From assembly GCF_001898575.1 (NCBI RefSeq), contig NZ_MKUD01000001.1, forward strand, positions 676,448 to 740,447: DNA of 64,000 bases, in the 5' to 3' direction. This document shows, in pieces, positions 55,767 through 63,482 of the stretch; within the stretch, counting starts at the first letter, position 1; each line of letters starts with the position of its first letter. Source of the DNA: Spirosoma sp. 48-14. GTDB taxonomy: Bacteria; Bacteroidota; Bacteroidia; Cytophagales; Spirosomataceae. The notes beneath the pieces are model-generated. The model was given only the letters and a program-made list of their open reading frames with translations. It searched no databases and was not told the DNA's origin. Position numbers and translations under genes: made by a program.

Positions 55767-56167
55767 TGCACAATGCGTTTCATTGGTATATCATACACGA
55801 GTAATGAAATCAATTCGTCTTCTAATAGTTCAGCAATCAACGATTTTTGAAAGAACGTTTCATAGACATCTACATCAACAGCCAAATAAAGTTTGCGCTG
55901 AACACCTTCTTTCTTCAATCCTCTCCGATAGACGTCATACTGGCCTTTTGCTTCATAAAAATCATTCAGCTTCGATTTACCAATGAAGCTCTTGATTTCT
56001 ACAACAATTTTTTCATGTCCAAGCTCAGCAGCAAGCATCTGCTCGGCAGCTAAATCGACCTCCAGTCGTAAGCCCCCTGATTTTAAAACAAATGGGTCAT
56101 GGGTAATTATCCAGCCATCTGCCTCAAGAGCCTCCCGAACGAGCTCATGAAATAAATCACGCGCCAT
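55751..56167 (-). CDS. xisH: XisH family protein (PD-(D/E)XK fold)
   Basis: A 138-residue protein of the XisH family. It opens MARDLFHELVREALEADGW and shows a nuclease-like site Asp38 (LEVDLAAE) and Glu57-x-Lys59 (VVEIKSF), the PD-(D/E)XK pattern; the helix GQYDVYRRGL follows. In cyanobacteria XisH acts with XisI and the recombinase XisF in excision of the fdxN element. No XisF-like recombinase is encoded in this window, so here the pair may be a solo module. Overlaps xisI by 16 bases. Confidence 0.87.
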   Translation of the reverse strand: MARDLFHELVREALEADGWIITHDPFVLKSGGLRLEVDLAAEQMLAAELGHEKIVVEIKSFIGKSKLNDFYEAKGQYDVYRRGLKKEGVQRKLYLAVDVDVYETFFQKSLIAELLEDELISLLVYDIPMKRIVQWITR

Positions 56168-56192
56168 TTTGTCCTATAAGAGCGAGTTTACA

Positions 56193-56234
56193 AAATTAAA
56201 GCCGTCCGGTCAGGTTGCGATCATGTAGTAAAGG
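56193..56234. repeat. Direct repeat B, relic of the radical SAM gene start
   Basis: This copy of the radical SAM gene start lies upstream of xisH. A one-base loss makes its reading frame stop after four codons, so it is a scar rather than a gene. Confidence 0.85.
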
Positions 56235-56254
56235 TACAACTCCCCTGCCAACAA

Positions 56255-56761
56255 TCAGGCAGCAGCCGCCATCATGGTCATGTATAGGTTGGCACCGTAT
56301 CCACAGGCTAACAGAAGTGTAATCGAGTCGGTATTTAAGGCTGGGGTAAAAGTTTCGGCAAAGTCAACGCCGTAATTATAAGCCAGTTTGTTCCACCGAA
56401 ATTTGGGAATCAGTTGTATCAACTCCATATGCTGCTCATCTTCGAGCACAAACCGAAAGTCCCAGAAACCTTTGCTTTTTAATCGATAATTTTTCGTGAT
56501 CCCTGATTGCTCCTCTAAACGAATCAGGATATGCCCCTGCCAATTAAAGGTAATATCCCCTTTATCGACACCATTGATCAGCAAATCGAAGGCCGAATGC
56601 CAGAAATTTCGTGGCTTAATGGTGATCTGATCATGCTTTAGGCTGGCGGTACCACTACTCGAAAACCAGTTTTCGTATTGAAAGTGTGTGATTAATACCT
56701 CCTTGTTGTCGATGAGGTCGAAGCTGCCGTTACTGGCGGTTGATGAAAGTTGATAGTTCAC
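56255..56761 (-). CDS. Hypothetical protein, 168 aa
   Basis: I do not recognise it with confidence. The protein is beta-rich without signal peptide until a hydrophobic C-terminus (DSITLLLACGYGANLYMTMM) that may be a membrane helix. The central YRLKSKGFWDFRFVLEDEQ is reminiscent of tubby/LURP-one-like domains, but this is a guess. It precedes the scar of the radical SAM gene start, so before the xisHI insertion it was probably directly upstream of that gene on the same strand. Confidence 0.6.
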   Translation of the reverse strand: MNYQLSSTASNGSFDLIDNKEVLITHFQYENWFSSSGTASLKHDQITIKPRNFWHSAFDLLINGVDKGDITFNWQGHILIRLEEQSGITKNYRLKSKGFWDFRFVLEDEQHMELIQLIPKFRWNKLAYNYGVDFAETFTPALNTDSITLLLACGYGANLYMTMMAAAA

Positions 56762-56795
56762 TGTAAAAAGGGAAGAGTTTAGAAGTTGTTTGAGT

Positions 56796-56909
56796 TAGTC
56801 AACTTACAGCGTTTTACCCAGGTAGGGTGAGGGCAGATTCTCAAAACCGAACGGTTGGTCTGACTCGGTTTTGAGAAACCGCACACGTCAGGTTTAAAAA
56901 CCTGACGCC
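56796..56909 (-). repeat. 110-bp compound palindromic repeat, copy 2 (inverted)
   Basis: Reverse complement of 53258-53370, about 80-85% alike by eye. It lies between the hypothetical gene and the Uma2 gene. Together the two copies bracket 3.4 kb in inverted orientation. Confidence 0.85.
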
Positions 56910-56927
56910 ACTAAATCAAACAGCTTC

Positions 56928-57437
56928 TTACCGAAAGACTTTTTTTAGATCAATTGAAATAGCGTTGGTCGGGTCAGTAAGTACATCGTTATGGAAGACC
57001 AGTTCGTCGGCATTAGGCTGGAGAATAACTACTGTCCGAAATAAAGGTTGCACAAGCCAGTATGACTTCGTTCCCGCAGCAAAATATTCCTTCGCTTTTG
57101 CCGTCAACTCCGTATCGGATTGCGATGGCGACACGATTTCGATCACGGTCAATGGTACGTTACTTTCCTTAATCTCATCCTGCTGCCAGTTGGAGATTTC
57201 GGCCGGAAAAATGCTTAAATCGGGTACCAATGGCGGATTGGGTGGAGCAAGCGACTGTTCGCTCCGAACATCAAATTGGTCTTCGTAATGGACAAGTATC
57301 TCTGAGCCAAGTCTGATTTGCAGTCTTGAATGGTTTTTACTAGGCATAGGCTTTCCGCGCTCAATTTCATAGGTTGAGCGGGTGACGTCCTCTTCTACCT
57401 GTTCTGCTGCTATAACCGCTTCCATAATTTGTGACAT
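56928..57437 (-). CDS. Uma2 family nuclease-fold protein (DUF820)
   Basis: A 169-residue protein of the Uma2 family, very common in cyanobacteria and present in some Bacteroidetes. The restriction-endonuclease-like site is seen: Asp73 in PLVPDLSIF and Glu100 in TVIEIVSPSQS, followed by a Lys-bearing helix KAKEYFAAGTKSYWLV. Role unknown; the family is often inferred to cut DNA. Start at 57437 (MSQIMEAV) preferred to one 7 codons earlier. A one-mismatch -7 element (TATCTTTC) lies about 15 bases upstream. Confidence 0.85.
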   Translation of the reverse strand: MSQIMEAVIAAEQVEEDVTRSTYEIERGKPMPSKNHSRLQIRLGSEILVHYEDQFDVRSEQSLAPPNPPLVPDLSIFPAEISNWQQDEIKESNVPLTVIEIVSPSQSDTELTAKAKEYFAAGTKSYWLVQPLFRTVVILQPNADELVFHNDVLTDPTNAISIDLKKVFR

Positions 57438-57576
57438 ATTCTTGCGCGAAAGATACAATAAATCAAGCCCATTAAAGCGACTAATTTTACCAATATGCCT
57501 ACTTACTCAATTAGCACTGCTCTAACTGGATTAATTAACACTGCATTCTGCAATATACCAACCGCAACGGTTTCGA

Positions 57577-59574
57577 TCAAGCGCTTGCCACTCGCCAGAT
57601 CCGACACCCCGCTTCGTCAAAAACCACTTCGCTTTCAGGCAATTCTGGTATTTCATCAGGTAGATTGCCGGTCATAGAAGCCGCGAAAATGTATTCCGAT
57701 GGGGTGGATTCGCCAACTACGCTGGTATGCTTCCAGGCAATATAGTCAGACTCGCCAGGAGGAACCAGCCATTCTGTTTCTCGGCCTACAATCTCTGCCC
57801 AAATGCTTTCAGCAAACGCACGTATGTGTAGAATGGCCTCAAACTGCTCAGCGTTTTGTCCCCATCTGAATGGCGTGTGCGTTACTTTATCGGTTTGTCG
57901 ATCATCGCCAATCTGGAAAACATACAACTTACTGTACTCTTCGTTTTCACCCCGTTGCTCGTGCAGATTCCGTACCTCAAACCCCATACCGACATAACTT
58001 GGCATATCGGTCAGAAACAGGGCCGTGAAGTAGCGAAACAGATTGCCGGTTCGATAAAACTCATCGAAACGGGGGTCGTCCTTATCCGCTGTCATAACGG
58101 TGAAATTGGGAGCGAACCGACGGGTTTTCAGGTAGGTATAGTAGTCGAAAAATTGGCGCTTGAACTCCTCCGACCCAACCACCATCGACTGCAAATCACC
58201 CAGCGTCGAATCGGCTTCGATGGCTTCCAGGTGATCGAGTTCGTTTCCATACCCCATTGTATCGGGCGGGGCCAGAAACGTTTCGGCAAAGAAGCCGTAA
58301 TAGGGTACTCCATTGGCCTGCACGTATTTTTTGATGGCTCGCAGGGGGTCGTAATAGGCATCCACTTCGGCCGGAACACCCGTAGGGCGCATCTGTACGT
58401 GGGCCATATCACCCCGCATGAAGTCAAAATTGTACGTCCGCTGGCAATCGTACACTTTCCGGCAGATGTAGTCCCAGGCCGGTTTGTTTGGCTGGTCGAA
58501 GTCCAGCTCCCAATGCTGATTGTTATCCTTCGACTCATAGAACCGATACCGGGCCAAGGGTCCAAATACGCGCGACATAGCCTCGGGTTTATCAAATGCG
58601 TACTGATACCAGGTCTGTCCGAAATCGTCAATCACGTAGTCATTGGGATCAATGTGTATGCCCCGATACGGTGGAGCCATGGTCATCGGCAACGTCTCAT
58701 ATCCCTGTGCAACCAGATGTTTAATCAGCGCCAGTCGTCGCCGGAGTCGCCCGCCGTAATCATGTGGATGTCCAAATAGCATTCTCAGCCGCTGGTTGTC
58801 CGTCAGAACTGCCAGATCGGTCGAGAAAAAAGCATCTTTGGCAAACGCCAGCGGAGATCCATCAGCCGATCCATGAAATTTCAGGAACTGCCAGATCGAC
58901 TCTTCTACACAGCGGTGGATGAAGCCTGAATGATCGGCAAGTGTATCAGGATGCCCTCCTTTTACGTCGCGCTGTACCCACTCAAACAAGCTCGGACAGG
59001 CCAGTACCATCTCCGAAAATCGGTCGGTATGAGGTATCACATCCATGCCCACCGTACGGCCCATGGCATGAAGCAGGTTGACAACGACCTTAAGCTGTTT
59101 TTCGACCGAATCGAGGGCGGGCACCAGCCGGGCCAGTTCAACATCGAAAAATTCGGGATTGATTTCCCAGCTTACCATGCCATATAGACTACCCACCACA
59201 CCGGGTTCCCAGATCGGCAGCAAATGGATACTGTCGTGGCTGGCAGATAGCGTCAATGTATAATTGATCAGCTTCCAGAACGAGCCGATGGTACGTACAT
59301 TGACGCCAACCATATTGCTCCGTTTGAGCCATGACCCATCCGTGTTTCCCCTGGCAGGACTATCAATGGTTTCGTTCGGATTTAACGCCCGCCGTAGAAT
59401 GTCGTTCCCCAATCGTTTATGCAGTATATCAAGGGTTTGATAGACTGAAAACTGGACAGCCGTTTGTGGTAAAAGGCTTGAAATAAACGACATACGCCCA
59501 GACTCATAGGCGTCGGTATGCAACCTATACTGCTGCTCCCAGCGAGCTTGACTAGTGGCGATTGAGTTCGGCAT
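57577..59574 (-). CDS. Divergent GH13-like glycosidase domain protein
   Basis: A 665-residue cytoplasmic protein that resembles alpha-amylase family enzymes but is highly diverged. A barrel with GMDVIPHTDRF (region I like), YNFDFMRGDMAH (region II with a candidate Asp nucleophile), YYGFFAETFLAPPDTMGYG (region III with candidate Glu) and a later acidic TADKDDPRFDE in the place of region IV is seen. The N-terminal 130 residues include an insertion unlike classical GH13. The substrate is unknown. Start at 59574 (MPNSIATS) is set by the promoter 4 bases upstream. Confidence 0.7.
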   Translation of the reverse strand: MPNSIATSQARWEQQYRLHTDAYESGRMSFISSLLPQTAVQFSVYQTLDILHKRLGNDILRRALNPNETIDSPARGNTDGSWLKRSNMVGVNVRTIGSFWKLINYTLTLSASHDSIHLLPIWEPGVVGSLYGMVSWEINPEFFDVELARLVPALDSVEKQLKVVVNLLHAMGRTVGMDVIPHTDRFSEMVLACPSLFEWVQRDVKGGHPDTLADHSGFIHRCVEESIWQFLKFHGSADGSPLAFAKDAFFSTDLAVLTDNQRLRMLFGHPHDYGGRLRRRLALIKHLVAQGYETLPMTMAPPYRGIHIDPNDYVIDDFGQTWYQYAFDKPEAMSRVFGPLARYRFYESKDNNQHWELDFDQPNKPAWDYICRKVYDCQRTYNFDFMRGDMAHVQMRPTGVPAEVDAYYDPLRAIKKYVQANGVPYYGFFAETFLAPPDTMGYGNELDHLEAIEADSTLGDLQSMVVGSEEFKRQFFDYYTYLKTRRFAPNFTVMTADKDDPRFDEFYRTGNLFRYFTALFLTDMPSYVGMGFEVRNLHEQRGENEEYSKLYVFQIGDDRQTDKVTHTPFRWGQNAEQFEAILHIRAFAESIWAEIVGRETEWLVPPGESDYIAWKHTSVVGESTPSEYIFAASMTGNLPDEIPELPESEVVFDEAGCRIWRVASA

Positions 59575-59578
59575 AGGG

Positions 59579-59609
59579 CAAATGTAAACGCACTTTTTTG
59601 AAAACCAAA
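59579..59609 (-). promoter_or_regulatory. Consensus promoter, leaderless type
   Basis: Minus-strand TTTG (59609-59606), exactly 19 bases, then TACATTTG (59586-59579), and 4 bases to the ATG at 59574. All defined consensus bases match. Confidence 0.7.
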
Positions 59610-59698
59610 TGCCGATCGTTTGTGTCAAAAAGACACGTAGCGGTACATTTTGTACGTACCCGGTTACGCGTACCGATTTGTTTTCACGTCTGGGCTAT

Positions 59699-60274
59699 CT
59701 AATACGTCCGTAGTACTTTTAGCCGATGGTTTTTATTGACACGTATATGCGGATTACTGATCAGGTGAAATAAGATACCACTCAGCACCAGCGAGCCTAC
59801 TACGGGCAATGTATTGCTGTAAAAGCCTCGGTTATTGACAACATCCGCCAGCAGATAAACCCCTCCGGCAATAGGAAATAGAGTTCCGGCGGCTGTTATG
59901 AATGGAATCCGACGGTGTAGCAAAATAGTCTTCACTTCATCGAGCCGAAACGTTACAGGCTCATCCCGATTCATCACCTCATTGGCCATCAAAATGCTGA
60001 ACGTACTATCGGTAACATCGTATAACTCTTCGCGGTACTTTTCTCCCCTGGCCTTAAAATGCAGCTCATCACCAATGAAATAGCGGTAACGCCTGAAGCC
60101 ACCGATCGCATGGTTTACATCGAACGCCAGATAGCGCGAAGGACGGATCAGGGCCGAATAGGAAGTACCTCGTCGCTGTAAGAGTTGTTCAGTAGTGAGG
60201 GTATCCTGTGGCTGGGCAACGGCAATCGACGTTGACAGACCCAAAGCCAGGAACAGATAATAACGGAGCAGCAT
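59699..60274 (-). CDS. Secreted hypothetical protein, 191 aa
   Basis: Unknown protein with a signal peptide (LALGLSTSIAVA-QP). The mature part begins with a short linker, then a beta-rich region (DELHFKARGEKYREELY) and, near the C-terminus, two hydrophobic segments (PFITAAGTLFPIAGGVYLLA and LPVVGSLVLSGILFHLI) that could be membrane helices. No family recognised. The 246 bases to the next gene hold no other feature than the promoter of the oxidoreductase gene. Confidence 0.65.
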   Translation of the reverse strand: MLLRYYLFLALGLSTSIAVAQPQDTLTTEQLLQRRGTSYSALIRPSRYLAFDVNHAIGGFRRYRYFIGDELHFKARGEKYREELYDVTDSTFSILMANEVMNRDEPVTFRLDEVKTILLHRRIPFITAAGTLFPIAGGVYLLADVVNNRGFYSNTLPVVGSLVLSGILFHLISNPHIRVNKNHRLKVLRTY

Positions 60275-60485
60275 AGCGGTATCGAAACAAATCAGGTGGT
60301 TACGTAATAAAACGCAAACTACTGGTTTTGTTTCTTAAAAAATAGTTAAGATGAACCAATAAACATCTCTGATGCTTTGATGGCATAGAGTCCAGAAACC
60401 GAACAACCGTTTAAATCATTGTCAGACGTGGTAGCAACGGTTGGGATGATTTCGCCGTAAACTGCCTGGCCCTTTCGGCTCTCCC

Positions 60486-60515
60486 TTGACTACTCCTGAC
60501 TTTTCCTCAACTTTG
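60486..60515 (+). promoter_or_regulatory. Promoter of the Ldh-type gene, near-leaderless
   Basis: TTG (60486-60488), 19 bases, CAACTTTG (60508-60515; one mismatch to TAnnTTTG), then 5 bases to the ATG at 60521. Confidence 0.5.
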
Positions 60516-60520
60516 CGGCC

Positions 60521-61588
60521 ATGATTACTGCCCCTCAACTCCGAACATTTACCGAACAGGTTTTTATTGCCATTGGCTGTTCTGAAACCGATGCCCGATT
60601 AGCCGCCGATGTACTGGTCAGTGCCGATTTACGGGGTGTCGATTCACACGGTGTGGCTCGTTTGCCAGGTTACGTCCGCCTATACGATCATGGGCGCATA
60701 AACCCAAACCCGCACATCCATGTTGTCCACGAAACGCCCTCAACCGCTGTTGTCGATGGAGATCGGGGGCTTGGCCTTGTCGTTGGCCCCTGGGCTATGC
60801 AGGTAGCCATCGAAAAAGCCCGCACCGCCGGAACAGGCTGGGTAGCGGTACGAAACTCCAATCACTTCGGCATAGCGGGTTATCACGCTCTACTCGCTAC
60901 CGAACACGACATGATTGGACAGGCCATGACCCATGCAGCCCCGCTGGTAGCTCCGACGTTTTCACTGGACAAACTCCTGGGAACCAACCCAATTGCAGTC
61001 GCTATTCCGGCGGCTACCGAACCGACATTTCTGGCCGATTTTGCCTCCACAGCCGTTGCCTATGGTAAGCTCGAAATTTTACAGCGCAAAGGGCAGGATA
61101 TTCCCCTGGGCTGGGCCCAAAACGCAGAAGGCCAACCCACTACCGATGCCAATGCGATCCGTAATGGTGGAGCTTTACTTCCTCTTGGTACCGATCGCGA
61201 ACATGGTTCACATAAAGGATACGGTCTGGGGGCTATTGTCGATATTTTTTCGGGTGTGCTTTCGGGCGCTAATTATGGGCCCTGGGTGCCGCCGTTTGCG
61301 ACAGCCGGATTTATGCAGGCCAATGAAGGTGTAGGCATGGGTACCGGGCATTTTTTCGGCGCTATGCGAATCGATGCATTCCGGCCTGCCGATGAATTCA
61401 AAGCCCATATGGATACCTGGATTCAACGATTCCGGCAGGCTAAAGCCGTTGAAGGGCAACAGGTTCTGATTCCGGGCGACCCCGAACGGTTGATGGAAGC
61501 GGAACGACTGGCGAACGGCATCCCCCTGCTGGAACCCGTTATCAAAAGCCTGGAAGAAATCGGCGACCGATTTGGCGTGAAATTGTAA
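60521..61588 (+). CDS. Malate/L-lactate dehydrogenase family oxidoreductase (Ldh2)
   Basis: A 355-residue NAD(P)-dependent dehydrogenase of the LDH2/MDH2 (YlbC/ComC) group. Signature segments are RGVDSHGVARLPGYVRLYDHG, the AVRNSNHFGIAGYH motif with the substrate-site His, and KGYGLGAIVDIFSGVLSGA. The family acts on 2-keto/2-hydroxy acids, including ureidoglycolate and sulfolactate; the substrate here is not defined. The next gene, an aldo/keto reductase, follows after 76 bases in the same direction. Confidence 0.9.
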   Translation: MITAPQLRTFTEQVFIAIGCSETDARLAADVLVSADLRGVDSHGVARLPGYVRLYDHGRINPNPHIHVVHETPSTAVVDGDRGLGLVVGPWAMQVAIEKARTAGTGWVAVRNSNHFGIAGYHALLATEHDMIGQAMTHAAPLVAPTFSLDKLLGTNPIAVAIPAATEPTFLADFASTAVAYGKLEILQRKGQDIPLGWAQNAEGQPTTDANAIRNGGALLPLGTDREHGSHKGYGLGAIVDIFSGVLSGANYGPWVPPFATAGFMQANEGVGMGTGHFFGAMRIDAFRPADEFKAHMDTWIQRFRQAKAVEGQQVLIPGDPERLMEAERLANGIPLLEPVIKSLEEIGDRFGVKL

Positions 61589-61664
61589 GGTCGTGGTGCG
61601 GCAGACCAATCTGCCATCCACACAGTTAGTGTTTTAACAAATCGGGCAGGATGTCCGCGTTACT

Positions 61665-62651
61665 ATGAACTATCGAAAACTAGGAAAAACCGGTTTTAGT
61701 ATTTCCGAAATTAGTCTGGGTACCTGGCAGGTTGGAGGCAAATGGGGCGACCCGTTTAGCCATGACAATGCTGACCAGATTTTGAATGCAGCCATTGATG
61801 CCGGGATTAATTTCATTGATACGGCCGATGTATATGGCGATGGGGAAAGTGAGAAAGCCGTTGGCCGGCTAGTCCGTTCACGTTCTGAGCGAATTTATGT
61901 AGCGACTAAGTGTGGCCGACGACTACAACCGCATACGAATGAGGCTTACCAGCCAAAGACACTGCGGAAATTTGTTGAGGATAGCCTGCAAAATATGGGG
62001 CTTGACACCCTCGACCTCATTCAGTTGCATTGTCCACCAACCGAAGTCTTCTACCGCCCCGAAATTTTTGAGTTGTTTGATCGGCTCAAAGACGAGGGAA
62101 AGATTCAGAACCTGGGGGTAAGCGTGGAGAAGGTAGAGGAAGGGCTTAAAGCAATTGAGTTTCCGAACGTAACCACCGTCCAGATTATTTTCAATATGTT
62201 TCGCCAGCGTCCGGCCGAGTTGTTTTTTCAGGAAGCCAGCCGACGGAATATAGGCATCATTGTTCGGGTACCGCTTGCCAGTGGCCTATTGACGGGCACC
62301 TACAGCGCCAATACCGCTTTCTCACCTACCGATCATCGCACATTCAACCGGGAAGGGGCCGCATTCGATAAAGGGGAAACATTTTCTGGTGTAGACTATG
62401 AAACGGGTTTAGCCGCCGTCGATGAACTAAAGACTGTTTTTCCGGGTGAAGCCAACCTGGCTCCAGATGCGCTACGCTGGATTTTAACCTTCGATGCAGT
62501 AAGCTGCATTATTCCAGGAGCTTCTAAACCAGCCCATCTAACATCCAATTTACAGGCGCAGGAACGCCCTGCCCCAACACCTGAACAGATGGCGGCCGTA
62601 AAACGGATTTACGACGAACGGATCAAAAATCCAGTCCATTATCTGTGGTAG
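61665..62651 (+). CDS. Aldo/keto reductase
   Basis: A 328-residue NADPH-dependent TIM-barrel reductase. The catalytic tetrad is visible: Asp52 and Tyr57 in FIDTADVYGDG, Lys82 in VATKCGRR and His122 in LIQLHCPP. The C-terminal RWILTFDAVSCIIPGASKP takes part in cofactor binding. Close to the class of general alcohol/aldehyde reductases of the YghZ/YajO type. Possibly cotranscribed with the upstream Ldh-type gene. A strong terminator follows. Confidence 0.92.
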   Translation: MNYRKLGKTGFSISEISLGTWQVGGKWGDPFSHDNADQILNAAIDAGINFIDTADVYGDGESEKAVGRLVRSRSERIYVATKCGRRLQPHTNEAYQPKTLRKFVEDSLQNMGLDTLDLIQLHCPPTEVFYRPEIFELFDRLKDEGKIQNLGVSVEKVEEGLKAIEFPNVTTVQIIFNMFRQRPAELFFQEASRRNIGIIVRVPLASGLLTGTYSANTAFSPTDHRTFNREGAAFDKGETFSGVDYETGLAAVDELKTVFPGEANLAPDALRWILTFDAVSCIIPGASKPAHLTSNLQAQERPAPTPEQMAAVKRIYDERIKNPVHYLW

Positions 62652-62664
62652 AAATGGGTTCGAA

Positions 62665-62709
62665 CGTTTGTGGTTGGCGAATGCACAAATGCTACGTCAA
62701 CCACAAACG
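62665..62709. terminator. Bidirectional terminator
   Basis: CGTTTGTGGTTG (62665-62676) and CAACCACAAACG (62698-62709) pair perfectly around a 21-base loop, between convergent genes. Confidence 0.75.
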
Positions 62710-62723
62710 CTTACCACTACTAA

Positions 62724-63293
62724 CTACTTCCCGAAGTAAACCTGAAAGCCAAGAGTAATATTTAAGGCTTTGGGCACATTGGGCGTCAAGGCGTTGGGCG
62801 TTCCGACCAGCAAGGTGTTCAGCGCAGCTCCCTGCCCCCCGGTATAGGTAAGGCCCAGATCGAAGCTAACCGACCGATTGATGAAGAAGGCCACTCCACC
62901 CGTAAAACTATAGAGAGCATCTGTGCTTGAATCAGAATTACCCCCGTTGAACGATGACGATGAGTTAATGACTCCAACCGATGCGCCCAAAAAGGGTTTG
63001 ATCTGGGAGGAGCCAATGTAATACCGTAAAAACGGCGCTATCCCGATCTGAGTGGCCCGTGTACCGTTTGAGCTTACGTTTAGAAATGGGATACCAGCCC
63101 CTAACGCCAGGCCATCTCCTACAAACCAGCCATACGTTGGCTGAAGACTAATAATCGTTCCAGAGCCACCAGATGTTGGAATAGTGATATTCCCTACATT
63201 AACGCCCATCAATCGGCCACCGCGTTCGGTTTGGGCCATTGCACTCGAAACGCCAAAAACCAACAGTGTAAGTGTGATAAAAAAAGCTTTCAT
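62724..63293 (-). CDS. Outer membrane beta-barrel protein
   Basis: A 189-residue exported barrel protein (signal peptide ...VSSAMA-QT). The mature chain consists of eight or so amphipathic strands with turns rich in Gly, Ser and Asn (GGSGTIISLQPTYGWFVGDG), and it ends in a strand closing with Phe-Gly-Lys (LGFQVYFGK), the usual signature of 8-strand barrels such as the OmpA/OmpX-like family. Function unknown. Transcribed alone. Confidence 0.82.
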   Translation of the reverse strand: MKAFFITLTLLVFGVSSAMAQTERGGRLMGVNVGNITIPTSGGSGTIISLQPTYGWFVGDGLALGAGIPFLNVSSNGTRATQIGIAPFLRYYIGSSQIKPFLGASVGVINSSSSFNGGNSDSSTDALYSFTGGVAFFINRSVSFDLGLTYTGGQGAALNTLLVGTPNALTPNVPKALNITLGFQVYFGK

Positions 63294-63411
63294 GGTATAT
63301 ATACGTTTATCGTTAATACCATGACTAATTAGCCACCGATTTGGTTGTAAACTTTTATCGTTTCAATGAAAAATTTTTGATCAACTCACGTAATGATTAG
63401 AGCCGACTGAC

Positions 63412-63471
63412 GTAATGTGGGCGGAAACCCGCAATTTTCAACCAAAGAGCGCGGGTTTCCGCCCGCGTTAC
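63412..63471 (+). repeat. 60-bp REP-like hairpin, copy 3
   Basis: GTAATGTGGGCGGAAACCCG and GCGCGGGTTTCCGCCCGCGT are the arms, around an AATTTTCAACCAAAGA loop. It lies downstream of the sterol desaturase-family gene and upstream of the barrel gene. Confidence 0.88.
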
Positions 63472-63482
63472 TCAACAACCGA

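Noticed and set aside
53258..56909. Composite transposon
   Set aside because: Inverted repeats are present but no transposase or recombinase gene and no target duplication at the outer ends were seen.
57495..57677. 60-codon frame on the plus strand after a promoter-like word
   Set aside because: It overlaps the 3' end of the GH13-like gene and has no family resemblance; kept only as a finding about the promoter-like word.
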